From: Nostoc sp. 106C
GTDB taxonomy: Bacteria > Cyanobacteriota > Cyanobacteriia > Cyanobacteriales > Nostocaceae
Length of the DNA: 64,000 nt
Assembly (NCBI RefSeq): GCF_002154725.1
Contig: NZ_MTAW01000089.1
Location: 62,001 to 126,000, forward strand
Direction of reading: 5' to 3'
The stretch's first letter is position 1. The number at the start of each line of letters is the position of its first letter. Of the stretch, positions 1-8,504 are shown in pieces. The notes under the pieces were generated by a model. It was not told the origin of the DNA and did no database searches. It worked only from the letters and a program-made list of their open reading frames with translations. A program made the translations under genes and the position numbers.

Positions 1-915
1 ACCCGCGAACATGAAGAAGTAGTAGAATTAGGCGGTTTGCACGTTATTGGTACAGAACGCCATGAATCGCGACGGATTGACAACCAATTACGCGGACGAG
101 CTGGACGCCAAGGCGACCCTGGTTCAACGAGATTCTTCCTAAGTTTAGAGGATAACTTGTTGCGGATTTTTGGTGGCGATCGCGTTGCTGGGTTAATGAA
201 TGCCTTCAACGTTGAAGAAGATATGCCTATCGAATCGGGGATGCTTACCCGCAGTTTGGAAGGTGCACAGAAAAAAGTTGAAACCTACTACTACGACATT
301 CGTAAGCAGGTGTTTGAGTACGACGAAGTGATGAACAATCAGCGTCGCGCTATCTATGCCGAACGCCGCCGGGTGCTAGAAGGTCAAGACTTGAAAGAAC
401 AGGTGATTACCTACGCCGAAAAAACGATGGATGAGATCGTTGACTACTACATCAACGTAGACTTACCCTCAGAAGAGTGGGAACTAGAAAAGTTGGTGGA
501 TAAAGTCAAAGAATTTGTCTATCTGTTGGGAGACATGCAGGCAAATCAGTTAGAAGATATGGCAGTAGCCGAGATTAAAGCCTTCCTGCATGAACAGGTA
601 AGAATTGCCTATGACATCAAAGAAGCCCAGATCGATCAAATTCAGCCTGGATTAATGCGGCAAGCCGAACGCTTCTTTATCTTGCAACGCATTGACACTC
701 TGTGGCGAGAACACCTGCAACAAATGGATGCCTTGCGTGAATCTGTAGGATTGCGTGGTTACGGTCAAAAAGACCCGCTGATTGAGTACAAGAGCGAAGG
801 TTACGAACTTTTCTTGGATATGATGGTCAACATCCGCCGAGATGTAGTTTACTCCTTGTTCATGTTCCAGCCTCAGCCGCAACCAGTAGTGCAGACTTCA
901 TCAGAGATGGTTTGA
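1..915 (+). CDS. secA: SecA preprotein translocase ATPase, C-terminal part (5' end outside window)
   Basis: The frame is open from base 1 and ends at a TGA at 913-915; the N-terminal two thirds lie upstream of the window. Near the start it carries the SecA helicase motif VI region ([13 protein letters not shown]), followed by the helical scaffold and wing domains ending in a proline/glutamine-rich tail. SecA is the cytoplasmic ATPase that drives unfolded proteins through SecYEG in the plasma and thylakoid membranes. There is no C-terminal zinc-binding Cys/His cluster, which is usual for cyanobacterial SecA. The start of translation cannot be assessed. A stem-loop with a T-run follows the stop and separates it from the convergent ATPase gene. 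Confidence 0.97.
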   Translation, partial: TREHEEVVELGGLHVIGTERHESRRIDNQLRGRAGRQGDPGSTRFFLSLEDNLLRIFGGDRVAGLMNAFNVEEDMPIESGMLTRSLEGAQKKVETYYYDIRKQVFEYDEVMNNQRRAIYAERRRVLEGQDLKEQVITYAEKTMDEIVDYYINVDLPSEEWELEKLVDKVKEFVYLLGDMQANQLEDMAVAEIKAFLHEQVRIAYDIKEAQIDQIQPGLMRQAERFFILQRIDTLWREHLQQMDALRESVGLRGYGQKDPLIEYKSEGYELFLDMMVNIRRDVVYSLFMFQPQPQPVVQTSSEMV

Positions 916-982
916 CAATAACGTAGCAAATGTTGAATATCTGATGTATACCAGCCTGTAAAATAGCGGATACGATAGAAAT

Positions 983-1031
983 AGCAGTCAAGAAGTCTAA
1001 CTTTTTCAGATTTTTTGACTGCTTTTTGCTT
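983..1031. terminator. Stem-loop terminator between convergent secA and the P-type ATPase gene
   Basis: A perfect 9-bp inverted repeat (AGCAGTCAA at 983-991 with TTGACTGCT at 1015-1023) encloses a 23-nt loop and is followed on the plus strand by a T-rich run (TTTTGCTTTT). This fits a factor-independent terminator for secA. The minus-strand side has a weaker T-run, so its use by the ATPase gene is uncertain. Confidence 0.6.
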
Positions 1032-1054
1032 TTAAAGGGTACACCCCAATTCGA

Positions 1055-3805
1055 CTAGTTGAGCGGATCGAAATGCTGCAAGATGAGAGCTATGAACACT
1101 ACTGGCAAACCTATACCCATGCAAATGAGAGCTTGGGTCAATGTCAAAGGTGTTGTGTTAAAAAACTGATTCATGATGCTCCACTGGCTGAACAGACATT
1201 GTAAAATCACTACAACCACAATTCCGATCGCCGGTGGATATGCTACGCGTGTGCGTTTACCCTGGATTCTGGCAACCAGAGATGGTAAAAACTGGGTAAT
1301 GCTTAACAGGTAAAAGACTTCTGCTGCCACCAACCCATTAATCGCCATCGTGCGAGCTAAGGCTTCATTGCCTGTAGTTTGAAGTATCCATTGAAACACT
1401 CCAAAAATTACTACCCAATTGAAGACAGAAATCGCTAAGATGCGCTTGAGTAAACTACCTGATAACAGCTTTTCTCTAGGGTTGCGTGGTGGTTGCTGCA
1501 TCAGTTGTCCAGATTTTGGCTCAAAGGCTAAAGGAGCAATCAACCCTACTGAGCTAACCATGTTCAGCCAGAGAATTTGGATTGGTAAGATGGGAAGCAC
1601 AGTTGCCAGGAGAATGGCAATTAAAATCGTCATCGATTCTCCAACGTTGATCGGCAGCAAGAAGGCGATCGCTTTTCGCAAGTTGCCGTAAACTCCGCGC
1701 CCTTCCTCCACAGCAGCTTCAATTGAGGCGAAGTTATCATCAGTTAGAAGCATATCCGCAGATTCTTTGGCAACCTCTGCGCCTGCTATACCCATCGCTA
1801 CACCAATGTCTGCCTGCTTGAGGGCGGGAGCATCATTGACACCATCTCCAGTCATGGCAACAATTTCGCCCTTGAGTTGCAAGGCTTTCACCAAACGCAA
1901 CTTTTGTTCTGGAGCAACTCGCGCAAATACCATACCTTGTTCGGCTGCTTGGGCGAATTCTTTTTCATCCATCTGAGTTAATTGCTGTCCGGTGAAGACT
2001 TGTGCTTCAGTCGAGCAAATTCCCATTTGGCGGGCGATCGCAGCTGCGGTTAGCGCGTGATCTCCAGTAATCATCTTCACTTGAATACCAGCAGATTGAC
2101 AGGCATTGACTGCGGCGATCGCTTCAGAACGGGGCGGATCGATAATGCCTTGAAGTCCTAAAAATACCAGTTCTTGAGCGAGATCGTGGCGATCCAAGGA
2201 TCGTTTAGCAGCAACTTCTTTTCTCGCAAAAGCTAGCACTCGTAAACCTTGCTTTGCCATCAGAGCAACTTCCTGTTCCACTGCGGCAGGATTAAGCTTT
2301 GCTTTTTGTCCTTGAGCATCAAGTATGTAATCGCATCGTTGGAGAATTGCCTCTACAGAACCTTTGAGATAGATCGCATTCAGCCTTCGCTTTGCATCTA
2401 ATTCATGTAAAGTCGCCATGTATTGAAATTCGGACTCAAAGGGAATGGTATCTATTCTGGGTAATTCTTGCTCTAGATTCTCTTGTGTCAATCCGGCTTT
2501 ATTAGCAGCCGTAATCAATGCTCCTTCGGTTGGGGTTCCGACTAAGTTCCACTGTCCGTCTCGCCATTCGATGTGCGAATCATTGCACAGTAATCCTGCT
2601 TCCAAGGATTCCCAAAGAGCAATATGTCCATCTGCATTAAAATCAATCGGTTGCTGATTCATCAGGATTTCACCGTCTGGGGCATAACCAACACCGCTGA
2701 CAGTATAGTGTTGCCCACCTGCATAAATCTTCTGAACCGTCATCTGATTTTCGGTCAACGTGCCAGTTTTGTCAGAGCAGATAACGGTGGTACTTCCCAA
2801 TGTTTCCACGGCGGGTAACTTGCGAATAATCGCGTTACGTCGTGCCATCCGGGAAACCCCTATCGCCAACGTGACTGTGACAATTGCAGGTAATCCTTCC
2901 GGAATTGCGCTGACTACCAGAGCCACAGTTGCTTTGAAAACATCAATCCAAGATTCGCCCTGTCCTAATCCGACTGCAAATGTCAGGGCAGCCAAACTTA
3001 AGATGACATACAACAAGGTTTTGCTAAACTTATCGATATTTCGCGTTAGCGGTGTTTTGAGATTTGTGCTGCTTTCAAGTAACTGCGAGATGCGACCAGT
3101 TTCAGTGGCATCTGCGATCGCTACTACAATTCCTTCTGCCTGTCCAAAAGTGACGAAACTTCCTGCATAAGCCATATTGCTGCGTTCGGCTAATGGGGTT
3201 TCGACAGCTAGCGATGGAGTTGCTTTCTCCACTGGAATGGATTCGCCTGTTAAAGCAGACTCGTCAACTTGCAATCCACGCACACTTAATAGCCGCAGAT
3301 CCGCAGGTACTTTATCCCCAGATGCTAGCAGTACCAAATCGCCAACAACAAGTACACTCGAAGCCAGACGAGTTTTTTGACCATCGCGAATCACAGTTGC
3401 TTCGGTAGTCACAGCTTTGGATAAAGCAGCGATCGCACCTTCTGCTTTCGATTCCTGAATGTAGCCAATAATGACATTAATCAGGGTGACAGCAAAAATT
3501 ACCCCCGCATCTATCCAATCTTGCAGCAGCAGCGTCACTACTCCTGCCGTCAGCAATATATATAGTAGTGGTTGATTAAATTGCTCTAGAAATCGTAGCC
3601 AAGGACTTTTTACACCTTTACTAGTCAGTTGATTTGCACCCATCTGTTGATGCCGGGTGGTGGCTTCTTCATGACTCAAGCCTGCTTGTGAATGGCTGCC
3701 TAACGTTTGCACAACCTCTTGTTCCGCCAGAGTATGCCATTCATAGTTGAGTAAATCTTTTGTTGTCTCAGGAAAAGTATTTGTAGCGATCGTATTTGCT
3801 GTCAT
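1055..3805 (-). CDS. P2-type cation-transporting ATPase (PacL-like)
   Basis: A 916-residue P-type ATPase that would pump a cation across the membrane using a phospho-aspartate intermediate. In order (numbered from the chosen ATG) it has the cation-ATPase N domain (about 20-65), the actuator motif TGES (186-189), PEGLP in the fourth membrane segment (302-306), the phosphorylation motif DKTGT (345-349), the hinge motif TGDGVND (652-658), and C-terminal membrane helices. Compared with the SERCA calcium sites, the TM4 Glu and the TM5 Asn and Glu (NVGE, 720-723) are present. The TM6 motif reads LWLNMVSS (745-752), with Ser in place of the calcium-binding Asp, so the ion may not be calcium. The ATG at 3805 is chosen because a GGAG lies 6 nt upstream; an in-frame TTG lies 12 nt earlier. 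It follows the 3898-4437 gene by 92 bp on the same strand and is probably co-transcribed. Confidence 0.93.
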   Translation of the reverse strand: MTANTIATNTFPETTKDLLNYEWHTLAEQEVVQTLGSHSQAGLSHEEATTRHQQMGANQLTSKGVKSPWLRFLEQFNQPLLYILLTAGVVTLLLQDWIDAGVIFAVTLINVIIGYIQESKAEGAIAALSKAVTTEATVIRDGQKTRLASSVLVVGDLVLLASGDKVPADLRLLSVRGLQVDESALTGESIPVEKATPSLAVETPLAERSNMAYAGSFVTFGQAEGIVVAIADATETGRISQLLESSTNLKTPLTRNIDKFSKTLLYVILSLAALTFAVGLGQGESWIDVFKATVALVVSAIPEGLPAIVTVTLAIGVSRMARRNAIIRKLPAVETLGSTTVICSDKTGTLTENQMTVQKIYAGGQHYTVSGVGYAPDGEILMNQQPIDFNADGHIALWESLEAGLLCNDSHIEWRDGQWNLVGTPTEGALITAANKAGLTQENLEQELPRIDTIPFESEFQYMATLHELDAKRRLNAIYLKGSVEAILQRCDYILDAQGQKAKLNPAAVEQEVALMAKQGLRVLAFARKEVAAKRSLDRHDLAQELVFLGLQGIIDPPRSEAIAAVNACQSAGIQVKMITGDHALTAAAIARQMGICSTEAQVFTGQQLTQMDEKEFAQAAEQGMVFARVAPEQKLRLVKALQLKGEIVAMTGDGVNDAPALKQADIGVAMGIAGAEVAKESADMLLTDDNFASIEAAVEEGRGVYGNLRKAIAFLLPINVGESMTILIAILLATVLPILPIQILWLNMVSSVGLIAPLAFEPKSGQLMQQPPRNPREKLLSGSLLKRILAISVFNWVVIFGVFQWILQTTGNEALARTMAINGLVAAEVFYLLSITQFLPSLVARIQGKRTRVAYPPAIGIVVVVILQCLFSQWSIMNQFFNTTPLTLTQALICMGIGLPVVFIALILQHFDPLN

Positions 3806-3897
3806 CTCTATCTCCAAATTGAAAGAACCGTTAAATTAATTTGTAATTAAGACTCATCAGATTTAATCTGGATTTCTATTTTTTAAAATTGGTGTTA

Positions 3898-4437
3898 TTA
3901 AGAGAATTTTTTGCTAGATTCATAAACGCGCCACTCTCGCACACCCCAGTAACGCAGAATCGATTCTGCCTGATAAATTTCATCTACTGTTCCCTCTACC
4001 ATTACTAAAAATTCTTCTTGAGTGGTTGGCTCACAGAATCTCGCTTGCCTTTGGGGAGCAAACCAACCTTGAAAAGCACCATAAACACCGCCAAACATCG
4101 CACTTGCTCCACCCGCCAGCAGCATACCCACCACAGATTCAACCGCTAACGCCGGGCCAAAACCGGGAATAATTAATACGCCAAGTCCGGTTGTGAGTGC
4201 CAGGAATCCCCCAGCTGTTCCTCCTGTAATTGCACCTGCTTTGGCACCTTCAATTGGAGCCATAGTATATTTATTCGCATTAGCATCCTTGTGCAACTTT
4301 TCGCGTTCGGAGTCTAAAGTAAACACAGAAATTTTCTGCATAGGAAAGTCAATTGCTCTGAGTTCATCAAGCACCTGTGTTGCAGCTTCACGGGTAGAAA
4401 TGATGCCTACTGCATTTTTAATTGCACTGAAATTCAT
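3898..4437 (-). CDS. Glycine-zipper membrane-associated protein, general-stress-protein-like
   Basis: A 179-residue protein. The first 60 residues look like a small alpha/beta fold of the kind seen in general stress protein 17M-type domains (VGIISTREAATQVLDEL). The middle is a long Gly/Ala-rich hydrophobic stretch with GxxxG spacing (about 75-130), typical of glycine-zipper membrane segments. The C-terminus (about 135-175) looks like a second small alpha/beta unit. Homologues are often labelled with uninformative names, so no reaction can be given. A GTG-ATG pair lies at the 5' end; the ATG at 4437 is preferred because a GGAG lies 8 nt upstream. It sits directly upstream of the cation ATPase on the same strand, suggesting a shared transcript and perhaps a membrane-stress role. 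Confidence 0.75.
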   Translation of the reverse strand: MNFSAIKNAVGIISTREAATQVLDELRAIDFPMQKISVFTLDSEREKLHKDANANKYTMAPIEGAKAGAITGGTAGGFLALTTGLGVLIIPGFGPALAVESVVGMLLAGGASAMFGGVYGAFQGWFAPQRQARFCEPTTQEEFLVMVEGTVDEIYQAESILRYWGVREWRVYESSKKFS

Positions 4438-4440
4438 CAC

Positions 4441-4811
4441 AACGTCTCCTATAAAAATAAGTAAGTTGAAAACGAAGCTTTATTTATCTCCAAATATTAG
4501 GAAGCTATAGTTTTGTAGTATGAGCATGAGCCGTATTAGATTAGGTATTCGTTTCACGCCTCAGTTAGGTTAGTTCGTTTATATGCTTCTATTTCAGGAT
4601 TGCTGATAAATGTGAACGAAAAGTGAATAGCTCGTTTATCCTACTCACATTCACTTTTGAATCACATTTGTCCCTCAAGCTAGAAGACAACACCTGTGAA
4701 TGAAGTAATTGATAATTGGAGCTGCATATGAGCTTTAAGAAGAATTTAGTCGCGGTTGATGATTGATCTGCTACTGCGCTTTAATTCTGGTTTTCCTATC
4801 AACTTACACCC
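4441..4811. other. Intergenic region with a 10-bp inverted repeat
   Basis: This 370-bp divergent region has no convincing reading frame. It holds a perfect 10-bp inverted repeat (AAAAGTGAAT at 4619-4628 with ATTCACTTTT at 4649-4658) separated by 20 bp. That could be a stem-loop or a pair of regulator half-sites serving either neighbour. Confidence 0.5.
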
Positions 4812-5267
4812 ATGAAAATCTACACTGAAATCGAAATTCAGGCATCCGATGAGCAAGTCTGGAACCTACTGACTGATTTTGCTAGTTTTCCACGTTGGAA
4901 TTTGTTTATTCGTCAAATTAATGGCTCGCTGATTGAAGGGGCACAGCTAACCGTTTACTTTCAGCCACCAGGTAAAAATATTATGACCTTTCGACCTACT
5001 GTGATTACCGTAGAACCCAATCGCAAATTGCGTTGGTTAGGGCATTTTTTGATACCAGGACTATTGACAGGCGAACACAGCTTTATCATTGAGACGTTAG
5101 CAAGCGATCTCGTTCGCTTCATTCAGCAAGAATCTTTCCACGGCTTACTAGTACCTCTGCTGGCGCGTCGATTAAATATTGATGTTCGCCAAGGGTTTGA
5201 AGCCATGAACCAAACATTGAAAACAAAGGCAGAACACATTTATCAATCTCAATTCACAATCTCATAG
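4812..5267 (+). CDS. SRPBCC (START-like) domain protein
   Basis: A 151-residue protein spanning one SRPBCC/polyketide-cyclase-type fold. It opens with the usual beta strand and helix (EIQASDEQVWNLLTDFASFPRWN), has a central PG and LRWLGHF region typical of the ligand-binding cavity family, and ends in a long amphipathic helix. Such proteins bind hydrophobic ligands; nothing in the sequence identifies the ligand. The single-domain length is usual for the family. Its 3' end overlaps that of the convergent 5249-5635 gene by 19 bp, so the two cannot be separated by a terminator. No strong ribosome binding site precedes the ATG. Confidence 0.85.
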   Translation: MKIYTEIEIQASDEQVWNLLTDFASFPRWNLFIRQINGSLIEGAQLTVYFQPPGKNIMTFRPTVITVEPNRKLRWLGHFLIPGLLTGEHSFIIETLASDLVRFIQQESFHGLLVPLLARRLNIDVRQGFEAMNQTLKTKAEHIYQSQFTIS

Positions 5268-5635
5268 CGCACTAACTTCCTAACATCCTCACGGGGTAGA
5301 CCTAGTTCTTGGGCAATTGTCACTTCTATCTGGCTAAATTCTATTGTTGGCAGTTCTAATTCCAATCGCTTCAGGATGGGGTCTGCTGTTTCGACTTCTA
5401 CCTGAGTAATTTTCTGAGTTCGGTTAACAGTGGCGTTAATCAGCAACACATTGACTGATAGCCGTGCTTCGAGTTGAGTATCTGACTGAAGTTTTTTCTC
5501 TGTAGAGTAGGATTGACTTAACTGCCCAGCAGCTAGAAAACTACAGCCAAACCAAAATGCGATCGCTACTACTGGTAGAGGCAACCAAAATTCTAATCCC
5601 AGTCCTTGCAGCCAACGTTTGCTAATATGCCGCAC
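5249..5635 (-). CDS. Hypothetical protein with one N-terminal membrane anchor
   Basis: A 128-residue protein not recognised as a named family. Residues about 14-36 form a hydrophobic segment (WLPLPVVAIAFWFGCSFLAA) after a positively charged N-terminus, so it is probably membrane-anchored or exported. The rest is a predicted alpha/beta region with a charged C-terminus (PREDVRKLVRYEIVN). It starts at a GTG preceded by AGGTG. It diverges from rppA, with start codons about 110 bp apart, so it may be controlled by or linked to that two-component system. Its 3' end overlaps the SRPBCC gene tail-to-tail. Confidence 0.65.
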   Translation of the reverse strand: MRHISKRWLQGLGLEFWLPLPVVAIAFWFGCSFLAAGQLSQSYSTEKKLQSDTQLEARLSVNVLLINATVNRTQKITQVEVETADPILKRLELELPTIEFSQIEVTIAQELGLPREDVRKLVRYEIVN

Positions 5636-5747
5636 ACTACACCTGCCTGCGATCTTGCCAAGTTATTACACATTCATTCTGACTGATGAAAGATGTTGAG
5701 ATTGCCTCAATGCATTATTCTAAATAAGCCCGAGCCGCACAAAGGTG

Positions 5748-6428
5748 ATGAAAATCTTACTGGTAGAGGACGATCCAAAGCAATTAATGCCGCTACAAAT
5801 GGTTCTTTCACAGGCTGGGCACAGCGTTGATGGTGTCAAGGATGGTGAAACGGCTCAATGGCTTTTGACCGAAAAAGAATATGACCTGCTAATTTTGGAT
5901 TGGATGTTACCTCGAATTAGTGGTGTAAGTTTATGTCAACAGTATCGGGCGGCGGGAAAAACAGCTCCCGTACTAATGATCACGGCAAAAGATACCACAC
6001 CTGATAAAGTCATCGGATTAGATGCGGGAGCAGATGACTACCTAGTCAAACCAATTGATATTATAGAGTTCATGGCGCGGGTGCGGGCATTGAGGAGGCG
6101 ATCGCCTCTCTGGCAAGGAGACACTCTCCGCTTGGCAGACCTCGAACTTCATCTCGACAAACTGACTCTGGAGCGACTTGGGGCAACTGTTTCTCTTTCC
6201 AGCCAAGAATTTCAGTTACTAGAGTATTTCATGCGTCATCCCAAGCAAGTACTCACTCGTAACCAAATTGAGCAAGCCGTATGGGAGTGGGGTAGTGAGC
6301 CAGAAAGCAATGGAATTACTGTTCTAGTTCGTAAACTTCGCCAACGGTTGCAAACATTAGCAGCAGGAGATTGGATTGAAACTGTTTATGGTATGGGCTA
6401 TCGCCTCAACCCTCCAGAACCAACTTGA
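5748..6428 (+). CDS. rppA: OmpR/PhoB-type response regulator RppA
   Basis: A 226-residue regulator: a receiver domain (about 1-118, acidic pair ED at 7-8, phospho-acceptor Asp51 in LILDWMLP, Lys in the VKPI motif) followed by an OmpR-type winged helix (about 130-222, ending in the family motif VYGMGYRL). The sequence resembles the cyanobacterial RppA/NrsR group, whose Synechocystis members have been tied to redox or nickel responses; the signal here is not known. A GTG lies 3 nt before the ATG; the ATG at 5748 gives the usual MKILLVEDD start. The kinase gene rppB follows after 87 bp on the same strand, forming a cognate pair. Confidence 0.88.
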   Translation: MKILLVEDDPKQLMPLQMVLSQAGHSVDGVKDGETAQWLLTEKEYDLLILDWMLPRISGVSLCQQYRAAGKTAPVLMITAKDTTPDKVIGLDAGADDYLVKPIDIIEFMARVRALRRRSPLWQGDTLRLADLELHLDKLTLERLGATVSLSSQEFQLLEYFMRHPKQVLTRNQIEQAVWEWGSEPESNGITVLVRKLRQRLQTLAAGDWIETVYGMGYRLNPPEPT

Positions 6429-6515
6429 GATTTAATTGAGAGTCTACAATCAAGTAGAATGCTACTTTGATTTGATTGCATTTTGAATTCTAGCTTGTGA
6501 ATTCTTCTTCTACTT

Positions 6516-7838
6516 GTGTTTAACCGCAGTCGTCGTAACTTAGCTCGTTGGTTTACCCTTTCAATGGGGTGCATTCTCATTCTCTTTGCGGGAGTCATTT
6601 ATAATCTTGAAGTAAAAGACAAGCTCAAAGCATTAGATCAACTGCTTTATAAAAGAGCAGAGCTAATGGCAGCCAGTTCGCAATACCGACTGTATCAAGG
6701 ACGAAAACAAGTCGATCTGAGCAATATACCGCTATTGGGTAGTGGTTCTCATCCTGCTGATATTGAACTGGTTTATGTTCGCTGGTATGACCCGAATCGC
6801 AAATTCAAACGGTTTTTTGGTACTCCACCTCCAGAGCAATTAAAAACAGCATCTGGCTTTCTCACGATTAAGTCCATTGACCAATTAACAGGTGAGACAA
6901 TTTGGCTTCGTCAAGTTACGCTACCTGTGCAAGGCGGAAATTCGGTCATCGGCTATCTGCAAGTTGCTATTCCGCTGACAGAAACTCAAAACGATCTCAG
7001 AGAATTTCAGTTAATGTTGACCCTAGCGGTGCCTGTAGCATTGGGGTTAATTGGACTTACAGGTTGGGTACTCGGTGGTATAGCTATGCAGCCTGTTCAG
7101 TCAGCCTATAACCAACTACAACGCTTTACATCAGATGCTTCTCATGAATTGCGATCGCCCCTTTCTGCGATTTTGACCAATGCCCAAGTCGGGCTACTAA
7201 TGGCAACAGACCGTCCTCAGCTTCATCCCATACTAGAGAACATTATTGATAGCACGAAGTCGATGAGTACCTTGGTCAATAATCTACTGCTGTTGGCTCG
7301 CCATCAAGGACAATTAACTCCGGAATCTCTCAAAAAAGTAAATCTTAATAACTTGCTGGAGGATTTAGCCGTTCACTATACTACTGTTGCTGCAAAAGCG
7401 TCGCTCGAGTTGATCGGGCATTTACCAGAACAACCTATTAAGTTATGGGCTGACCCCGATTTGCTACGGCAAGCTGTTGAAAACTTGCTCAACAACGCCT
7501 GCAATTACACTCAGTCTGGTGGAACTATCTGGTTACGCTTAGAACCTCACCCAGATCGGGCAGTAATTCAGGTCATCGATACTGGAATTGGAATTCCAGA
7601 GGCAGATTTACCTTACATTTTCGATCGCTTCTACCGGGTTGACACAGAACGGGCTAGAGAAAGCGGTGGTTTTGGGTTGGGATTGGCGATTGTTCAACAA
7701 ATTGTCCAGGCTCACGGCGGTCATATTCATGTGATGAGCAATGAAGGTAAAGGCTCGACGTTCCAGATAAAATTACCGCTTATTAGCCATAATTTTTCGC
7801 GCCAGCGAGTCTCTAAAAGAGTGATGATGTCAAGGTAA
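6516..7838 (+). CDS. rppB: Sensor histidine kinase RppB
   Basis: A 440-residue membrane kinase with a transmembrane helix at about 14-30, an extracytoplasmic region of about 135 residues, and a second helix at about 166-190. The kinase core has the H-box SHELRSPL (phospho-acceptor His210), an N-box around [10 protein letters not shown] (323-332), DTGIG (355-359) and GFGLGL (385-390). It would autophosphorylate and pass phosphate to RppA, encoded directly upstream. The reading frame can only start at the GTG at 6516, since an in-frame TGA lies 18 nt upstream. All catalytic boxes are intact. Confidence 0.9.
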   Translation: MFNRSRRNLARWFTLSMGCILILFAGVIYNLEVKDKLKALDQLLYKRAELMAASSQYRLYQGRKQVDLSNIPLLGSGSHPADIELVYVRWYDPNRKFKRFFGTPPPEQLKTASGFLTIKSIDQLTGETIWLRQVTLPVQGGNSVIGYLQVAIPLTETQNDLREFQLMLTLAVPVALGLIGLTGWVLGGIAMQPVQSAYNQLQRFTSDASHELRSPLSAILTNAQVGLLMATDRPQLHPILENIIDSTKSMSTLVNNLLLLARHQGQLTPESLKKVNLNNLLEDLAVHYTTVAAKASLELIGHLPEQPIKLWADPDLLRQAVENLLNNACNYTQSGGTIWLRLEPHPDRAVIQVIDTGIGIPEADLPYIFDRFYRVDTERARESGGFGLGLAIVQQIVQAHGGHIHVMSNEGKGSTFQIKLPLISHNFSRQRVSKRVMMSR

Positions 7839-8258
7839 TCTGCCGCCGCTTATCTAGGTCGTTATACGTCAACAATATTTATGTGGATGTGACAAAACTA
7901 ACTCATACTTTTCTATTGAAATAGCTGCGACCGGGCAAGAAAGGTGCTCGGTCGAGCCTCGCAAGCTGGGGGAGCAGGGGAAGCTGGGGAGGCTGGAGGA
8001 GAAAGATGTTTTCAAATATACTGCTGTTGTAATTATCTATACTTTGGCAATACAGTTACTATGTCAGTCTTTAAGCCTAAGCAATAGTTAATAAAAACTG
8101 AATTTACGAGAGAATATAGTTTTAATCAAGCGTTCTAGTTTTACATTTTGGGGGCGAAGCGATCGCGCTCTGGATAAAACTCAACTCAATTTATTGATAT
8201 AGCAATCCTAAATAATATATGAGAAAATACGGAGAGAGTATATAAGTAAGATTTAAAA
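7839..8258. other. Intergenic region with purine-rich cyanobacterial repeat
   Basis: No gene is apparent in these 420 bp. At 7967-8003 there is a G/A-rich direct-repeat stretch built on GGGGAGCAGGGGAAG-type units, common between Nostoc genes. Just before it, a 9-bp imperfect inverted repeat (GACCGGGCA at 7929-7937, TGCTCGGTC at 7945-7953) could form a hairpin downstream of rppB, without a T-run. Confidence 0.5.
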
Positions 8259-8426
8259 CTAAGGTACAGTAGTAGCGATATTGAGAGAAACCCGATTATG
8301 GTTGCGCGTACCACCACTCATCGCTACAACTTCCCCATCCCAATACTCGTAGCGTTGCTCTTGGGTGGGTTCCCAAATGAGATATTCCTCTGCATTCATC
8401 AAAATGCGATCGGGTAAAGCAACCAT
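8259..8426 (-). pseudogene. Remnant of a Uma2-family (DUF820) endonuclease gene
   Basis: The 55 codons from ATG 8426 encode the N-terminus of a Uma2/DUF820 PD-(D/E)XK-like nuclease (RILMNAEEYLIWE, then YEYWDGEVVAMSGG and HNRVSLNIA). The family is normally about 190 residues. Here the frame stops after HNRVSLNIATTVP, losing the catalytic part. No continuation is visible in the neighbouring frames, so this is a truncated relic rather than a frameshifted full gene. It lies immediately downstream of uvrB on the same strand. Confidence 0.7.
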
Positions 8427-8457
8427 CGGCGCGATCGGGAAATCATTAACTTTATTT

Positions 8458-8495
8458 AGGATAGCAATTAAGAGCATTCTCTTAATTGCTATCCT
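8458..8495. terminator. Perfect 17-bp stem-loop downstream of uvrB
   Basis: The 17-nt arm at 8458-8474 pairs perfectly with 8479-8495 around a CATT loop. It begins 9 bp after the uvrB stop and probably forms the 3' end of that transcript. There is no clear T-run on the uvrB strand, so it may act as an RNA-stabilising hairpin or an attenuated terminator rather than a classic intrinsic terminator. Confidence 0.6.
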
Positions 8496-8504
8496 GATTA
8501 AGTA

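Noticed and set aside
2760-3170. 136-codon plus-strand frame within the P-type ATPase gene
   Set aside because: Shadow of the ATPase; no ribosome binding site or recognisable protein features.
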